This document shows, in pieces, positions 12,069 to 22,535 of a stretch of DNA of 64,000 bases (the first letter of the stretch is position 1; each line of letters begins with the position of its first letter). The DNA is from Brassica napus. Its lineage: Eukaryota > Streptophyta > Magnoliopsida > Brassicales > Brassicaceae. A model generated the notes under the pieces. It searched no databases. It was not told the origin of the DNA and saw nothing but the letters and a program-made list of their open reading frames with translations. The stretch spans positions 60,037,338-60,101,337 of the forward strand of contig NC_063452.1 of assembly GCF_020379485.1 (NCBI RefSeq), given 5' to 3'. The position numbers and the translations under genes are program-made.

Positions 12069-13079
12069 GACCTTTCTTGACAGATTCTTGCTTCTCCGGC
12101 GTTCGGCGCTCCTCGCGTCGCCTGGAGAGGCTCCCTTCGATCTCAGTTATCCTTGTTTGCCTTCTTTAATCCTTTTTGATGTTTTCCGGTTTTAGAAGAA
12201 GACGCTTTTCTATTTCTCTGGTTGGGTTTATGGTTTGGCTTGTGTTGATTCTTTATGGTTTGGCTGTTTCTCTGCCATGAATGTCGTTTTCTGGGTGAAG
12301 CTTGACGGTAGTCTCAGACCCGATGGCCCTCGTACAGATATGGCGGTGTGGAGCAGCGAATGTTTTTGGAGTTTAAGGATTGCATGTGTTCTTCTCCGGC
12401 ATCCGTATGTGTTTCCTTTCGAGCAGATGGTTTTGTTTCGATCATGTTTCTGTAAGTTTTGAATCCATTCGTGGTGGTCCTGATGTGGAGAGCGTTGGGT
12501 TTCTCGGTATTGGGGTAGCTTGTCTTCTATCCGCTTGTTTTTGGAGAATTCACCATCTGAAGCTTATATCTGCTTTAGTTTCCGTTCTCCTTGCTTGACA
12601 TTTATTATGATGTGTCGTTGTTGGTTTTTTTAGTTTTAGTTATATCGAAGAGTGGTGATTAGTATGTCTTTGAAGAAAGGAATAATACAGCTAATCTTGT
12701 TGCTATCAAGGTCTAAGGGTCATTGATTTCAATCATATGTAGATGTGGGAGTTATGAGTTGGCTCTCCCATATCAAGAATCATCTCCATTTAAGATGTCA
12801 ATGCATCTCATGTAGACTGCTAGGTTATCTAACGGCTCTGTTGGGCATTCTCTATCCTATCTCAACTCTCTTGTTTGCGAGTCTCTAAAATCTCTTGTAC
12901 CCCTCTATTGAAGATGGCTGTATCAATGCTTATTGGCGTTTATCATTTAGCTATTTATGTTTTGCCTATAGTATGACTCTTCTTCTCTATTTTAGTATTG
13001 AGTGCCCGGGTGGCGCTTTACTTTGAGTTGTAGTCCTTTTAGACCTTTTCTATCCTAATAAAAACAGTGTTAAAAAAAA
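12069..13079 (+). mobile_element. Poly(A)-tailed retroposon, 1.0 kb, 15-bp target duplication
   Basis: AATCTAATCAGTTCA occurs at 12,054-12,068 and again at 13,080-13,094, directly after a 9-10 base A tract preceded by a CTAATAAAAACAGTG polyadenylation-like region. This is the signature of target-primed reverse transcription by LINE machinery. The insert is GC-richer than its surroundings at the 5' end, has no reverse transcriptase, and its short frames show no known domain. Size and lack of coding recall Sadhu-type retroposons, or a 5'-truncated LINE or processed transcript; I cannot decide between them. Confidence 0.85.
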
Positions 13080-13212
13080 AATCTAATCAGTTCAAATATG
13101 TGTAATTAATGTTTCTCAAAAGTATACAAAATACCTTAAAAATATAGAAAATCTATCTTTGTGAAATAAGAAAAAAATCTAGAAAATCTTACTTTCGGGA
13201 ACGGATGGAGTA

Positions 13213-13766
13213 TGTGATTGGTACAATGATTATCAATAATTCATGTATACACCATCTTTCTAGCCATTTAAAAACCAAAGTGTGGAAGTGATTTTTAATT
13301 TTGATTATCTTTCTAGTTCTGGAAATATTTAATACTTTTTGCAAGTGACTTTTGGATGTTCATCAAATACTGTTGATAATACAAAAAAATTAGCGGAAGA
13401 TCTTACAATTATACATCTTTATTCCTTGTTGCTTAAGATTTATTTAGTTTTGAAAAGGTTAACTTCATTTTCGTTTTTAAAGTGATTCTCCATGAATAGT
13501 TATGATGTAAAAAAAAGGGTCGGCAGGCCATACCTAGATCTTCGTTAAAGCAAGTAATGTTAGTTATTACATGAGTACTTCTGTTATACTTTTCTTGACT
13601 TCAAAAAACTTTCGGTAGATGATTAGTTATAAAAATGTAACAAATGGTACAATATAATGATCGTATATCAAGTATTAAAATCCATAAGAAAAAAATATTA
13701 AAATCCATAAGAAAAAAGTAAAAATCCATGTACATCATGAACATACGTCAACCCAGTATTATATGC
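13213..13766. other. Intergenic DNA
   Basis: AT-rich spacer between two MITEs. It contains a short local duplication, ATTAAAATCCATAAGAAAAA, at about 13,674-13,715. No gene was recognised. Confidence 0.6.
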
Positions 13767-13768
13767 TA

Positions 13769-13986
13769 CTCTTTCTGTTTCTAAATATATGATGTTTAAA
13801 AAAAATTGATATTCCAATATATAAGATGTTTTTAACTTTCTACGTAACTTTTACTTTATTAAAAACTGTATAACCAATCATATTTAATAATCTATTTTAT
13901 AATTAGTTGAATACAATTATTTTATAGTTTTAATAATACTTTCGAGATAAAAATTATTTAATAACATCTTATATTTAAGAACATAG
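13769..13986. mobile_element. Stowaway-like MITE, 218 bp
   Basis: Termini CTCTTTCTGTTTCTAAATAT on the left and, reverse-complemented on the right, CTATGTTCTTAAATATAAGA, both leading into ATGATGTT/AGATGTT, with TA on either side (13,767-13,768 and 13,987-13,988). It belongs to the same family as the copy at 7,013. Confidence 0.75.
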
Positions 13987-13988
13987 TA

Positions 13989-14511
13989 GAATATAATATA
14001 TTAAGGCGGTGTAACCTGTGTTTTAATCACTGTTAAACTACAATGTTTAAGACTTTCATTTTCCCTATGGATTGATCTAGCTACATTTGTTATAGTACCT
14101 AGTGTAATTTTATATCCTACATATAACACTATCTAAGACCATTTCTAGTTTTTCGCTATATACTTTAAAAATTAATGAACTTGAAAAATATAAAGTGGGG
14201 TTTACTCGATCTTTTATTATAAAAAAATACTTTAGAATCAAACTCATGTATATTTCAAGTTAATCTGTTTATGGGTATAAATATAGAGGTGAGTTAAAAT
14301 ATACTATAAATTTATAATTTGTCAAATTAGTTTTTCAAATATGCATATACTATATATATACTTATGTATAGGATAATTTAGCACATTATAACAACGAAAA
14401 TGCAAAAGGATTTTCTTAAATTTCATAGGAGGAAATCTAGTCGTTAATGGTAGAAGAAAACAGTTATTAGTATAAAAATATATATATGTGGCAACAATTT
14501 TTACTGTGTTA
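13989..14511. other. Intergenic DNA
   Basis: AT-rich spacer with no recognised gene, repeat or RNA. Confidence 0.55.
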
Positions 14512-14513
14512 TA

Positions 14514-14758
14514 CTCCCTCCTTTTCTAAATAGATGATGTTTTAGGGAGTTTTTAATGTTTCAAAATAGATGATGTTTTCATATATCAATGCACTTTTCA
14601 ACTTTATCAAAAACTGTGTAACAATGATACTGTGCAGTATGTTTTGTGATTGGTTGAATAACTTTTGATTTATATTTTAATAATATTTTTAAGATAAAAA
14701 ACAAATCTTAATAGTTGTGCACAATGTTAAAACTTCATGTATTTTGAAACGGAAGAAG
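14514..14758. mobile_element. Stowaway-like MITE, 245 bp
   Basis: Left end CTCCCTCCTTTTCTAAATAG; reverse-complemented right end CTTCTTCCGTTTCAAAATAC; TA at 14,512-14,513 and 14,759-14,760. It lies about 380 bp upstream of the YUC4 start codon and so may be part of the promoter region. Confidence 0.85.
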
Positions 14759-14760
14759 TA

Positions 14761-15138
14761 TTTTATTTAATACCTGCACCAATTTTCCCCATCTTTGACC
14801 TACTCTACTCCCTGCACTTCATTAACACATCAACACACTCTCCTCTCTCAATACCCAAACAACAAGAAGATTAAAACCCCATAAAAAAAACCATTTACTT
14901 ATTAGGCATTGAATAACACACAACAGACACAAATCCTTTCCTTTTCTCTCACGCCTTCTATCTCTCTCTCTATAGCATTTAAACCTCATCTCATAATTTC
15001 CAACTTCGTTTCTTGTTTTTTCCCGAGAAAACAATCAAGAAAAGACCCTAAAACAGAACACTTCTTTAGTTGCATGTGATCGACAGAGAAAATATAAAGA
15101 CATCTTTCTTTCTTCTTCTTTTTTTTGCCTAGTCAAAC
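14761..15138 (+). promoter_or_regulatory. YUC4 promoter and 5' UTR region
   Basis: The 378 bases between the MITE and the YUC4 start contain pyrimidine-rich stretches (CTCTATCTCTCTCTCTATAG near 14,960) and a T-rich leader ending at the ATG. I see no unambiguous auxin-response or TATA element; the TCTCTATAGCATTTAAA segment near 14,965 is the best core-promoter candidate. Assignment is by position. Confidence 0.45.
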
Positions 15139-17396
15139 ATGAGCTCTTGTTTAGAAGAAAAGCATAGTCGAATCTTCGTTACCGGTCCAATCATCGTCGG
15201 TGCCGGTCCGTCCGGTTTATCCGTAGCGGCTTGTTTATCAAACCGAGGCGTACCATCGGTTATACTCGAGAGAACCGATTGCTTAGCTTCTTTATGGCAA
15301 AAACGTACCTACGACCGTCTTAAGCTCCATCTCCCTAAACACTTCTGCGAGCTTCCTCTTATGAAGTTCCCTAGAAACTTCCCAAGATACCCGTCCAAGC
15401 AACAATTCATATCCTACGTTGAGTCTTATGCTGCCCGGTTTAATATTAAACCGGTATTTAACCAAACCGTAGAGAAAGCAGAGTTCGATGTCGCCTCTGG
15501 TCTATGGACGGTGAAGACGCAAGACGTTGTGTACTCATCCACGTGGCTCGTGGTGGCAACAGGGGAAAACGCTGAACCGGTGATACCGGATATACCCGGT
15601 TTGAAGAAGTTTACTGGACCGGTTGTTCACACTAGTGCGTACAAGTCCGGTTCGGAGTTTGCAAACCGGAAGGTTTTGGTGGTTGGTTGTGGAAATTCCG
15701 GTATGGAGGTGTGCTTGGATCTTTGTAGATACAATGCTCTGCCTCATATGGTTGTTAGAAACTCTGTAAGTAATTAATTAAACATGCTCATTATCTAAGT
15801 ACACGAAGAAAAATGGATTTTGGCTGAGCTAATAGGGGGTTTAATGGATTATTATAATGATGCAGGTACATGTATTACCAAGAGACTATTTTGGACTATC
15901 GAGTTTTGGAATAGCAATGACACTACTGAAGTGGTTTCCTCTAAAGCTGGTGGACAATTTGCTCCTGCTTCTTGCTAGTTTTTCGTTGGGCAATACCGAC
16001 CGGTTAGGTCTCCGACGACCTAAAACCGGACCTATTGAGCTCAAGAACGTCACTGGAAAAACTCCCGTTCTTGATGTTGGCGCCATATCTTTGATACAAT
16101 CCGGTCAAATTAGAGTAAGTTCGTTATAACTATTTTATTGTTTTAGGTAGTATTATTAACCTTCTAATGTTAATAATTGCTCCTTAGCTAAGAAGATTAG
16201 AGACATGTTTTAAGCTGGAGAATAGTTCTTTTATTGCATGTGTGTGTTTGTACTTTCTTTATAAAATATAGCTTATTTTGTATGAGTTTTTGTATTTGTT
16301 TTTCTAACTTAAATGATTAGTCTTGTGTATGAACTATTAGGTGACGCAAGCAGTGAAAGAAATAACTAAGAAAGGAGCAAAGTTTGTGAACGGGCAAGAA
16401 ATGGAGTTCGACTCGATAATACTAGCGACCGGGTATAAAAGTAATGTCCCCTACTGGCTCAAGGTATTTAAACGCATTTGTTAATCATTCTTCTCATGAC
16501 CTCGTCTGCATGTGTCTATATTTGTTTGATGATGATGAAAATATGAGAACCAATACGCATGCAATTGAAAAAGAAAAATCGTTTCAAGAACAACGGTGAT
16601 TGTCAAATGATAAGGTTATGCATAAATTGATAAGGGTACAAAGGCTGTAGATAATAATATTCTCGTTTTAGGTTTTGGCGCACCGATTAAAGAAACAATT
16701 AATTTTTTACATTTCCTATAAAAAACAATATTACATATATACCTTACCATATTTCAACCAATAAAAAAATAAATTTTGCATAAAATTAATAAATTTTGCA
16801 TTGAAATCGAAAACGACACTTATTTTGTAAAGAAAAATATTCTTTAAAACGACACTTAATATGAAACGGAGGGAATAGTTTTTATTGTTATCATTTAGCG
16901 AATCATCCATCGCTTTATATGATATGGACCTAACACATGCAACAAAGGGAACAACACTCCAAAACTCTTCTTTTCTCCATGCAAAATGGAATAAACCCTT
17001 TTTCACTATTTAAAAATTCCCCAAAATTACAAAAAAAAACGAGAGTAAAAGACAACAAAACTCTTGTTCTTTCCCTTGTTTTTAATCTCTCATCTCCCTG
17101 TTTTTGTTTTTTCTTTTTTAAAGAAATTTAAGTAATGTATGTCCTTTGAAATTTTACAGGACAATAGTTTCTTCACAAAGGAAGGGATGCCGAAAACGCC
17201 ATTTCCAAACGGATGGAAGGGAGAGAATGGGCTTTACACGGTGGGTTTCACGAGAAGAGGGCTCTTGGGAACCGCTTTTGACGCCGTTAAGATCGCGGAG
17301 GATATAACAGACCAGTGGATGAAAATGCATGGTCCGTTGAGTAGCAGTAACGTTTGTAGTTCCCATATTATTCACTTTCACTTCAATAAATCATAA
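15139..17396 (+). CDS. YUC4: YUCCA4 flavin monooxygenase (auxin synthesis)
   Basis: Four exons, 15139-15765, 15866-16114, 16341-16463 and 17160-17396, join in frame to 411 codons, the length of Arabidopsis YUC4. All introns are GT-AG. The protein has the FAD-binding GAGPSG (residues 21-26), the NADPH-binding GCGNSG (about 183-188) and the LATGY motif in exon 3. YUCCA enzymes convert indole-3-pyruvate to indole-3-acetic acid using NADPH and O2, the last step of the main auxin pathway. The close match through the C-terminal [12 protein letters not shown] tail points to YUC4 and not other paralogues. Intron 3 (696 bp) contains a MITE fragment. Retaining that intron would add only six codons before a stop. 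No inactivating change is visible. Confidence 0.96.
16690..16874. mobile_element. Partial Stowaway-like MITE in YUC4 intron 3
   Basis: The right terminus AATATGAAACGGAGGGAA followed by TA (16,875-16,876) is the standard reverse-complemented Stowaway end, and ACGACACTTA occurs as a nearby internal repeat (16,814 and 16,849). I cannot find a matching left end, so this is probably a truncated copy with an uncertain left boundary. Confidence 0.5.
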
Positions 17397-18244
17397 TAAA
17401 TCGATTTCTTTTTTCCTTGTATTCCTTTTTCATAATAATAATACTGCAATTTTTTTATCACACATCTATATTTATTTTCAAAGACCCTATTTTCTGACCT
17501 TTTGAATTTTATTCTATAAATAAAAAGCTATGTATGTTCATAATATGTATGTGCGTCTGTATGAATAGCTAACGACATGAGCACACAGTTCTCCATTATT
17601 CATTGATGTGTGCAGTAACCACTAGGTTTTGTACTTGAATATTGCATATATAGAGTAATTAAAACATTATGTAACATTTTAAAATTTTGATATGTCTCAG
17701 TCGGATTAACGTCAGTATATATTTTGTTTGCAGCATTTTGGTTAAACGATCGTTAAAATCTGGTTGTTATATATATATGATCAACATTTAAGTTTTGTTT
17801 CACTTAAAAAATTGCTTTCACTTTTTTTTCATAGCATTTGGCTTGTTTTTAATTAACAAAGATTTGAATAAATAAATTAATAAAAATTAACCGAGATGTG
17901 CATTACTTCAAGATATACGTAAAATAATAATACACATCTATATATAATTTCGATATTGTCAGTTTTCATAAACTGAAACTATAGGTTTATGATTTGGCCA
18001 TCATTTTGACGTATGGGATGATAGACTGACTGTTTGATGATAATGACTGTGAATATTAGTATTACAAAAGGGCATATCCCCTTTCTATTATTCGATTATC
18101 ACTTTTATAAATAAACTTTTATCCGTCGTGTGATTTACAACTTTGTCATTTTTTATGTGTCAATATCACATTCTACCTCACAACCTTATTAAAATAACTC
18201 TCTTTGATCTACATTAATTACATGTCATATCATTGCTAAAAACA
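17397..18244. other. YUC4 3' flank and spacer
   Basis: The first 100-200 bases probably hold the YUC4 3' UTR; AATAAATC-type sequence at 17,384-17,403 overlaps and follows the stop. The rest is AT-rich with no recognised gene. Confidence 0.5.
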
Positions 18245-18246
18245 TA

Positions 18247-18501
18247 TTTCATCTGTTCCCGAAAGTAAGATTTTCTAGAGTTTTCAAGTTTATTAAGAAA
18301 TATAATAAATGTTTACAATTTAATTTAAAATTTATTTTTCAATACACTTTCCAATAACTATTCACCAATAAAATTTAATCAATTCAAATATTCACAATTA
18401 ATGTTTCTCAAAAGTATATAAAAGTACTTTAAAATATAGAAAATCTATTTTTGTAGAACAAAAAAAACTCTAGAAAATCTTACTTTCAAAAACGGCGGAA
18501 G
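18247..18501. mobile_element. Stowaway-like MITE, intact 255-bp copy
   Basis: The left end contains GTTCCCGAAAGTAAGATTTT and the right end, reverse-complemented, CTTCCGCCGTTTTTGAAAGT leading into AAGATTTTCTAGAG. TA lies outside both ends (18,245-18,246 and 18,502-18,503). The internal sequence, with ATAATAAATGTTTACA and TTAATGTTTCTCAAAAGTAT, is collinear with the split copy at 8,262-13,210 and serves as the reference for that reconstruction. Confidence 0.9.
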
Positions 18502-18503
18502 TA

Positions 18504-20394
18504 TAATATATGTTTCATTTTATGCATTTTGATTCTAAGCATTTATTCTAAGCATCTTGCCAAAAACATAGTCTCATTTCATGAACATGTTCACTTAATT
18601 TAAAATATTGAAACTTTGTATACATTCATGTCACGACACTATTGTATAAAATGTGAACTCTATGGATAATATAATTTATATGCCCTGTTAAGTTATATCG
18701 ATCCTTTTTAACATCCCTATCAACTCGAGATAATATTATGTCATTGGCCATCATATTATATATTTTTTCTAATTTATGTTATATAATATACTATTCTAAA
18801 TAAACCAGAAACAAGATGATATACTATGTTGTGCGATTTGTCTATGTATTATTGTATATTAGTTAGTTATTATTAGTAATATATTATTAGTAATATGTTA
18901 GCATAATAGTTGTGTATACTCGATCACATCAACAATATAATCGCATTTTTATTCTGATTATAAACACTTAGATACAATACGAAGATATTACTCAAATGAA
19001 ACATATAGTCCATGATATATTTGAATGAATCGAAAAAAACGCTGTCATTGGATCTTGATTAAGCTATATTTCCTTAATGGAGTAAATCTTGGTGTCAAAT
19101 ATTGAATGCTCCAATTCAAAGATTAATGAAAGATGGTCATGAAATTTGAATCAATCAAATATTTTCGGAATGATTGACTTTCGTGTTTGTGGTATTTCAA
19201 TTATGGGAAGTCTATTGTATTATTTCCAATTTTAGAGGATAATATTTGCATTGATTGATCAATCGTGACATATGTGATAGTAACATAAGATGTTAAATCG
19301 CTATGGTCAAAATTTTGAATAAATATGCGATCAATTATAGATTTTTTTGGCGTGATTTTAGGGTTATATGCAATTATAGATTTCTTAGTCAATGTAATTT
19401 TTTTATGTCAATTCATTTATCTATAATACTAAACAAAAATTAATAAAAATTATTAACCTTGAATGTATGTGGTATAATGCGCAATGTACCATCAAAATTT
19501 ATGTTAATGAACTACACAGCAATATCCATTGTCTACTCTGTTCTAACTGAACCATATCATAAGCATTTCACGCTTTGTTGTGTAGATTTTACACACACTC
19601 TGTTAAAGACACTTGCGAATAATACTAAAACATTTTAGATGTATTTTTAAGTTATTTGAAAAAGAGTATACATTCATTACATTTGTGACTATTGTTCGTG
19701 ATGTATGACTATGATCACTATGATTCATGTATTGAAAATATAATTGATCTTCATTATTGTTCATTGTTACATTAGTCTAATTGAATCTTTTCGAATATTG
19801 CTGATATTTTGAGCAATTGTTCGTGTTATATAACTCTAAATCCTTAACCAAGTTCGTAGCAATGAGTGTTTTAAACTCATATGTATCTATTCCATTAATA
19901 TATAAACTTTAGCTGTAAAGTTTTTCTTAATGGATAATATAAATCAAAATATATGCAAATAGAAAGGTCTAGAGAAAGATTGTTTTTTAGTTGACAAAAA
20001 AAATTGTTTTTAATGAGTTTTTATTATGTTTTCCGTTATGATAGAAATCTCACGAATTTCAGGGTAATCTTTAAAACATCAATAGTATTTTTACTTTTTA
20101 GAATATGGAATATATGAAATATGGTGGTCTATTTAATTTAAATGTTAAATTTTGTGTGCACGTTAATTTCGAACTTTACATATTTAGAAGAGTGTAATTT
20201 GGTAAGATCTGATTATGTTCATAAAGTAATAATATACTCTATTATATTACCGAACTATAAGATTTAAATTTGGACAATCAATAATTCAAATAATGTTATT
20301 ATCTAATTAGCCCGTAGTTTCTTTTTAAATTTTAAATAACCATATAAAATACCACCATTTTTATCTTAGATAAGATCCAATAATATGTTATATA
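18504..20394. other. Gene-free AT-rich intergenic DNA
   Basis: Nearly 1.9 kb without a recognisable gene, RNA or terminal-repeat pair. Only short AT-rich microrepeats are visible. Confidence 0.55.
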
Positions 20395-20859
20395 CCCTGT
20401 TCTAAAAATCGACCGTCTAGCCGCCTAGGCGGCCTCTTCCGCCCCGATTTATGCCAAATCGGTTTAAAAAATCGGATATCCAATTTTTTCCGCCTAGCCG
20501 CCTAATCTATTTTTTATTATTTTTTTATGATTTTTTATTTATTTTTATTTTTATTTTATTTTAAATAATATTTTTATTTGTTTATTTGATCTAAAATTTT
20601 ATAAATATCATTTATATTCATAATTTTGATGAAAATTACACTATATTAAGTTTATATATTTTATTTGTGTGTGTTTATACAATCTTAAACATGAAAATGT
20701 ATTAATGTTATACACAATTAAAGATTAACATGTTTTATAACATAGTAAACCATCTAAAAATTCTGCCCCGCATAATTTTCGATTAATCCCTTATTTTTTC
20801 TTTATGCGCTAGATCCAACTCGACCATCCGACTAGCACCTAACGCGTTTCCGAACAAGG
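20395..20859. mobile_element. Putative small DNA transposon with GCCTAGGCGGC ends
   Basis: The left end begins CCTGTTCTAAAAATCG followed by TCTAGCCGCCTAGGCGGCC. The right end, reverse-complemented, begins CCTTGTTCGGAAACGCG followed by TTAGGTGCTAGTCGGATGG. TTATATA flanks both sides, a possible 7-8 bp target duplication. The outer 100 bases are far more GC-rich than the AT-rich centre. This resembles widespread plant MITEs with CGCCTAG-type ends; hAT or MULE affiliation is a guess. Confidence 0.45.
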
Positions 20860-22535
20860 ATTATATATAACAAATTCACGAATCAAATAATAGAAACTTA
20901 TTAGAATGTAACCAGCTAGTACCTAGTTATTAGTTAATGTTTTATTTTGAAAATGGTCAATATTGTCGGTTAATATGAATTTACGTGAATTATAAATTTT
21001 CAATGTTATCAGCTGTCGTCGGGGCCGACAATGATGGAGCTCTGACAGATTTTGGATCATCTCCTACGAGAACTATCAGACAAGATCTTCTCTCGCATTC
21101 TTTTATATGCTAAGGTCATAAATATTTAGAAAGTATAAGTACGCATGTAAATGCACACGGAGAAGCAACTTGTGTATCTGTGTGCTTCGTAGATTTATAA
21201 AGGTACCATACGTCATATCACCAGATGGGTTAAATTTTAGTTAGAAGCAACAATTAATGTGAAAAGATTGATAGGCTTTTGGGGAAAGGTTTTGAAAGTT
21301 GTGATGATTATTAAATGATACTAAGTTTTAACAAAGTCAAGTACTGGTGTTAATGTTTCGGCTGTTTTAAAAAAAAAATTAAATCAGCTGAACTAGAATT
21401 ACAAAACAAATTTATGGTCGAATATATATTTGATTTGTTTGTGAAATCAGTATTTATTATATAGTCTAAAATAAAAAATAAGTAACAGTTTTGTTAAAAT
21501 ATACTACTAACTGTTTTTGTAAAAATATATACTAAATACGATGACTTGATAATAAACTACATTTTTTCTTAAAATATTAACTACATATTAATATATATAT
21601 ATATAGTTTAGTTACGTACAACATATGTAAGTAGTTTGAAACAATTATACCAATAGCAAATGGACAGGCACTGCATTTACCATGGTAAGTTTTCTGCAAT
21701 ATTAGACACAACGATAAACAGTTTTTCTAGTAATAGTATCTAATCTTTAACCATTGTATTCAAGAATTTTCATGCAATATTGTCGTCTAGGTAGTAACTT
21801 AAAGAATTTTCATATTTCCAAATATAATATTTACTCTGGCTGCCTTTTCATCTTTTATTCTCGTTCACCTCAAATTTAAATCACAAAATTGGGCAGTGAA
21901 TATAGTGATGATTTGATGATGATAGATGAAATATGATTGAGAAGCTCACTTACAAAACCAAAGCATATGCAGTATTTAAAATTATTAGAATATTAGGAAG
22001 CCGAAGAGTGGGGTCTGAACTGAAGATATCTCAGTGGTACGTTGCTTTAAAGGCCAGCTTGACCTTCGCTGACAAATAATATACAACAGTTTCAAAACCT
22101 AATAGTAAGAGTTTATGTCATCATCCTCTGTGTTTATTACGTATAGATCTTGAAAGGAGAGGGACCTTTCACTATCCCTACCTCTTTTGATTCCCTCTGT
22201 CTTTTTGTTTTTCTTCTTGTTTATTCACCACCCTTCTCAGTTATTTCTTCTGCTTACATGTGGAATATACGTTTTCTACTTGTATGACAACTCCATGTTA
22301 GTGATATATATCGCGCGTGATCGAATTTTAGCAGGATTCGATAATACACATATACATTATGTAGAGACAGATGTGGCCATTCAGTTATTTGCTTTCGGTT
22401 GGTTGCCTTTTTTTCGGCTTTTGGTTTATCGAGCTTGGAAACTCATGACCAAGATTTGATGGTTTGGGCCAAATCAAGTTTTCGGTTTGAATTTAGTAAA
22501 TTCAGTTTTCGATAAAACAAAAAATAATAATCTAA
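20860..22535. other. Gene-free intergenic DNA
   Basis: About 1.7 kb with TA microsatellites (near 21,590). A small open frame at about 22,187-22,459 has no recognisable domain and is probably fortuitous. No gene supported. Confidence 0.55.

Larger units (their letters stand above)
8262..13210. mobile_element. Stowaway-like MITE split by two later insertions
   Basis: The left terminus (from 8,262) has CCGTTTCCGAAAGTAAGATT and the right terminus, reverse-complemented from 13,210, has CTCCATCCGTTCCCGAAAGT. TA flanks both (8,260-8,261 and 13,211-13,212). Between the ends lie a MULE (8,315-11,973) and a poly(A) retroposon (12,069-13,079), each with target duplications. Subtracting both insertions and one copy of each target duplication leaves 255 bp. 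The intact family member at 18,247-18,501 has the same length and is collinear with it, which supports the reconstruction. Confidence 0.9.

Noticed and set aside
22187..22459. 90-codon open frame with hydrophobic residues
   Set aside because: T-rich DNA gives Phe/Leu-rich chance frames; no start context, family or neighbouring exon supports it.
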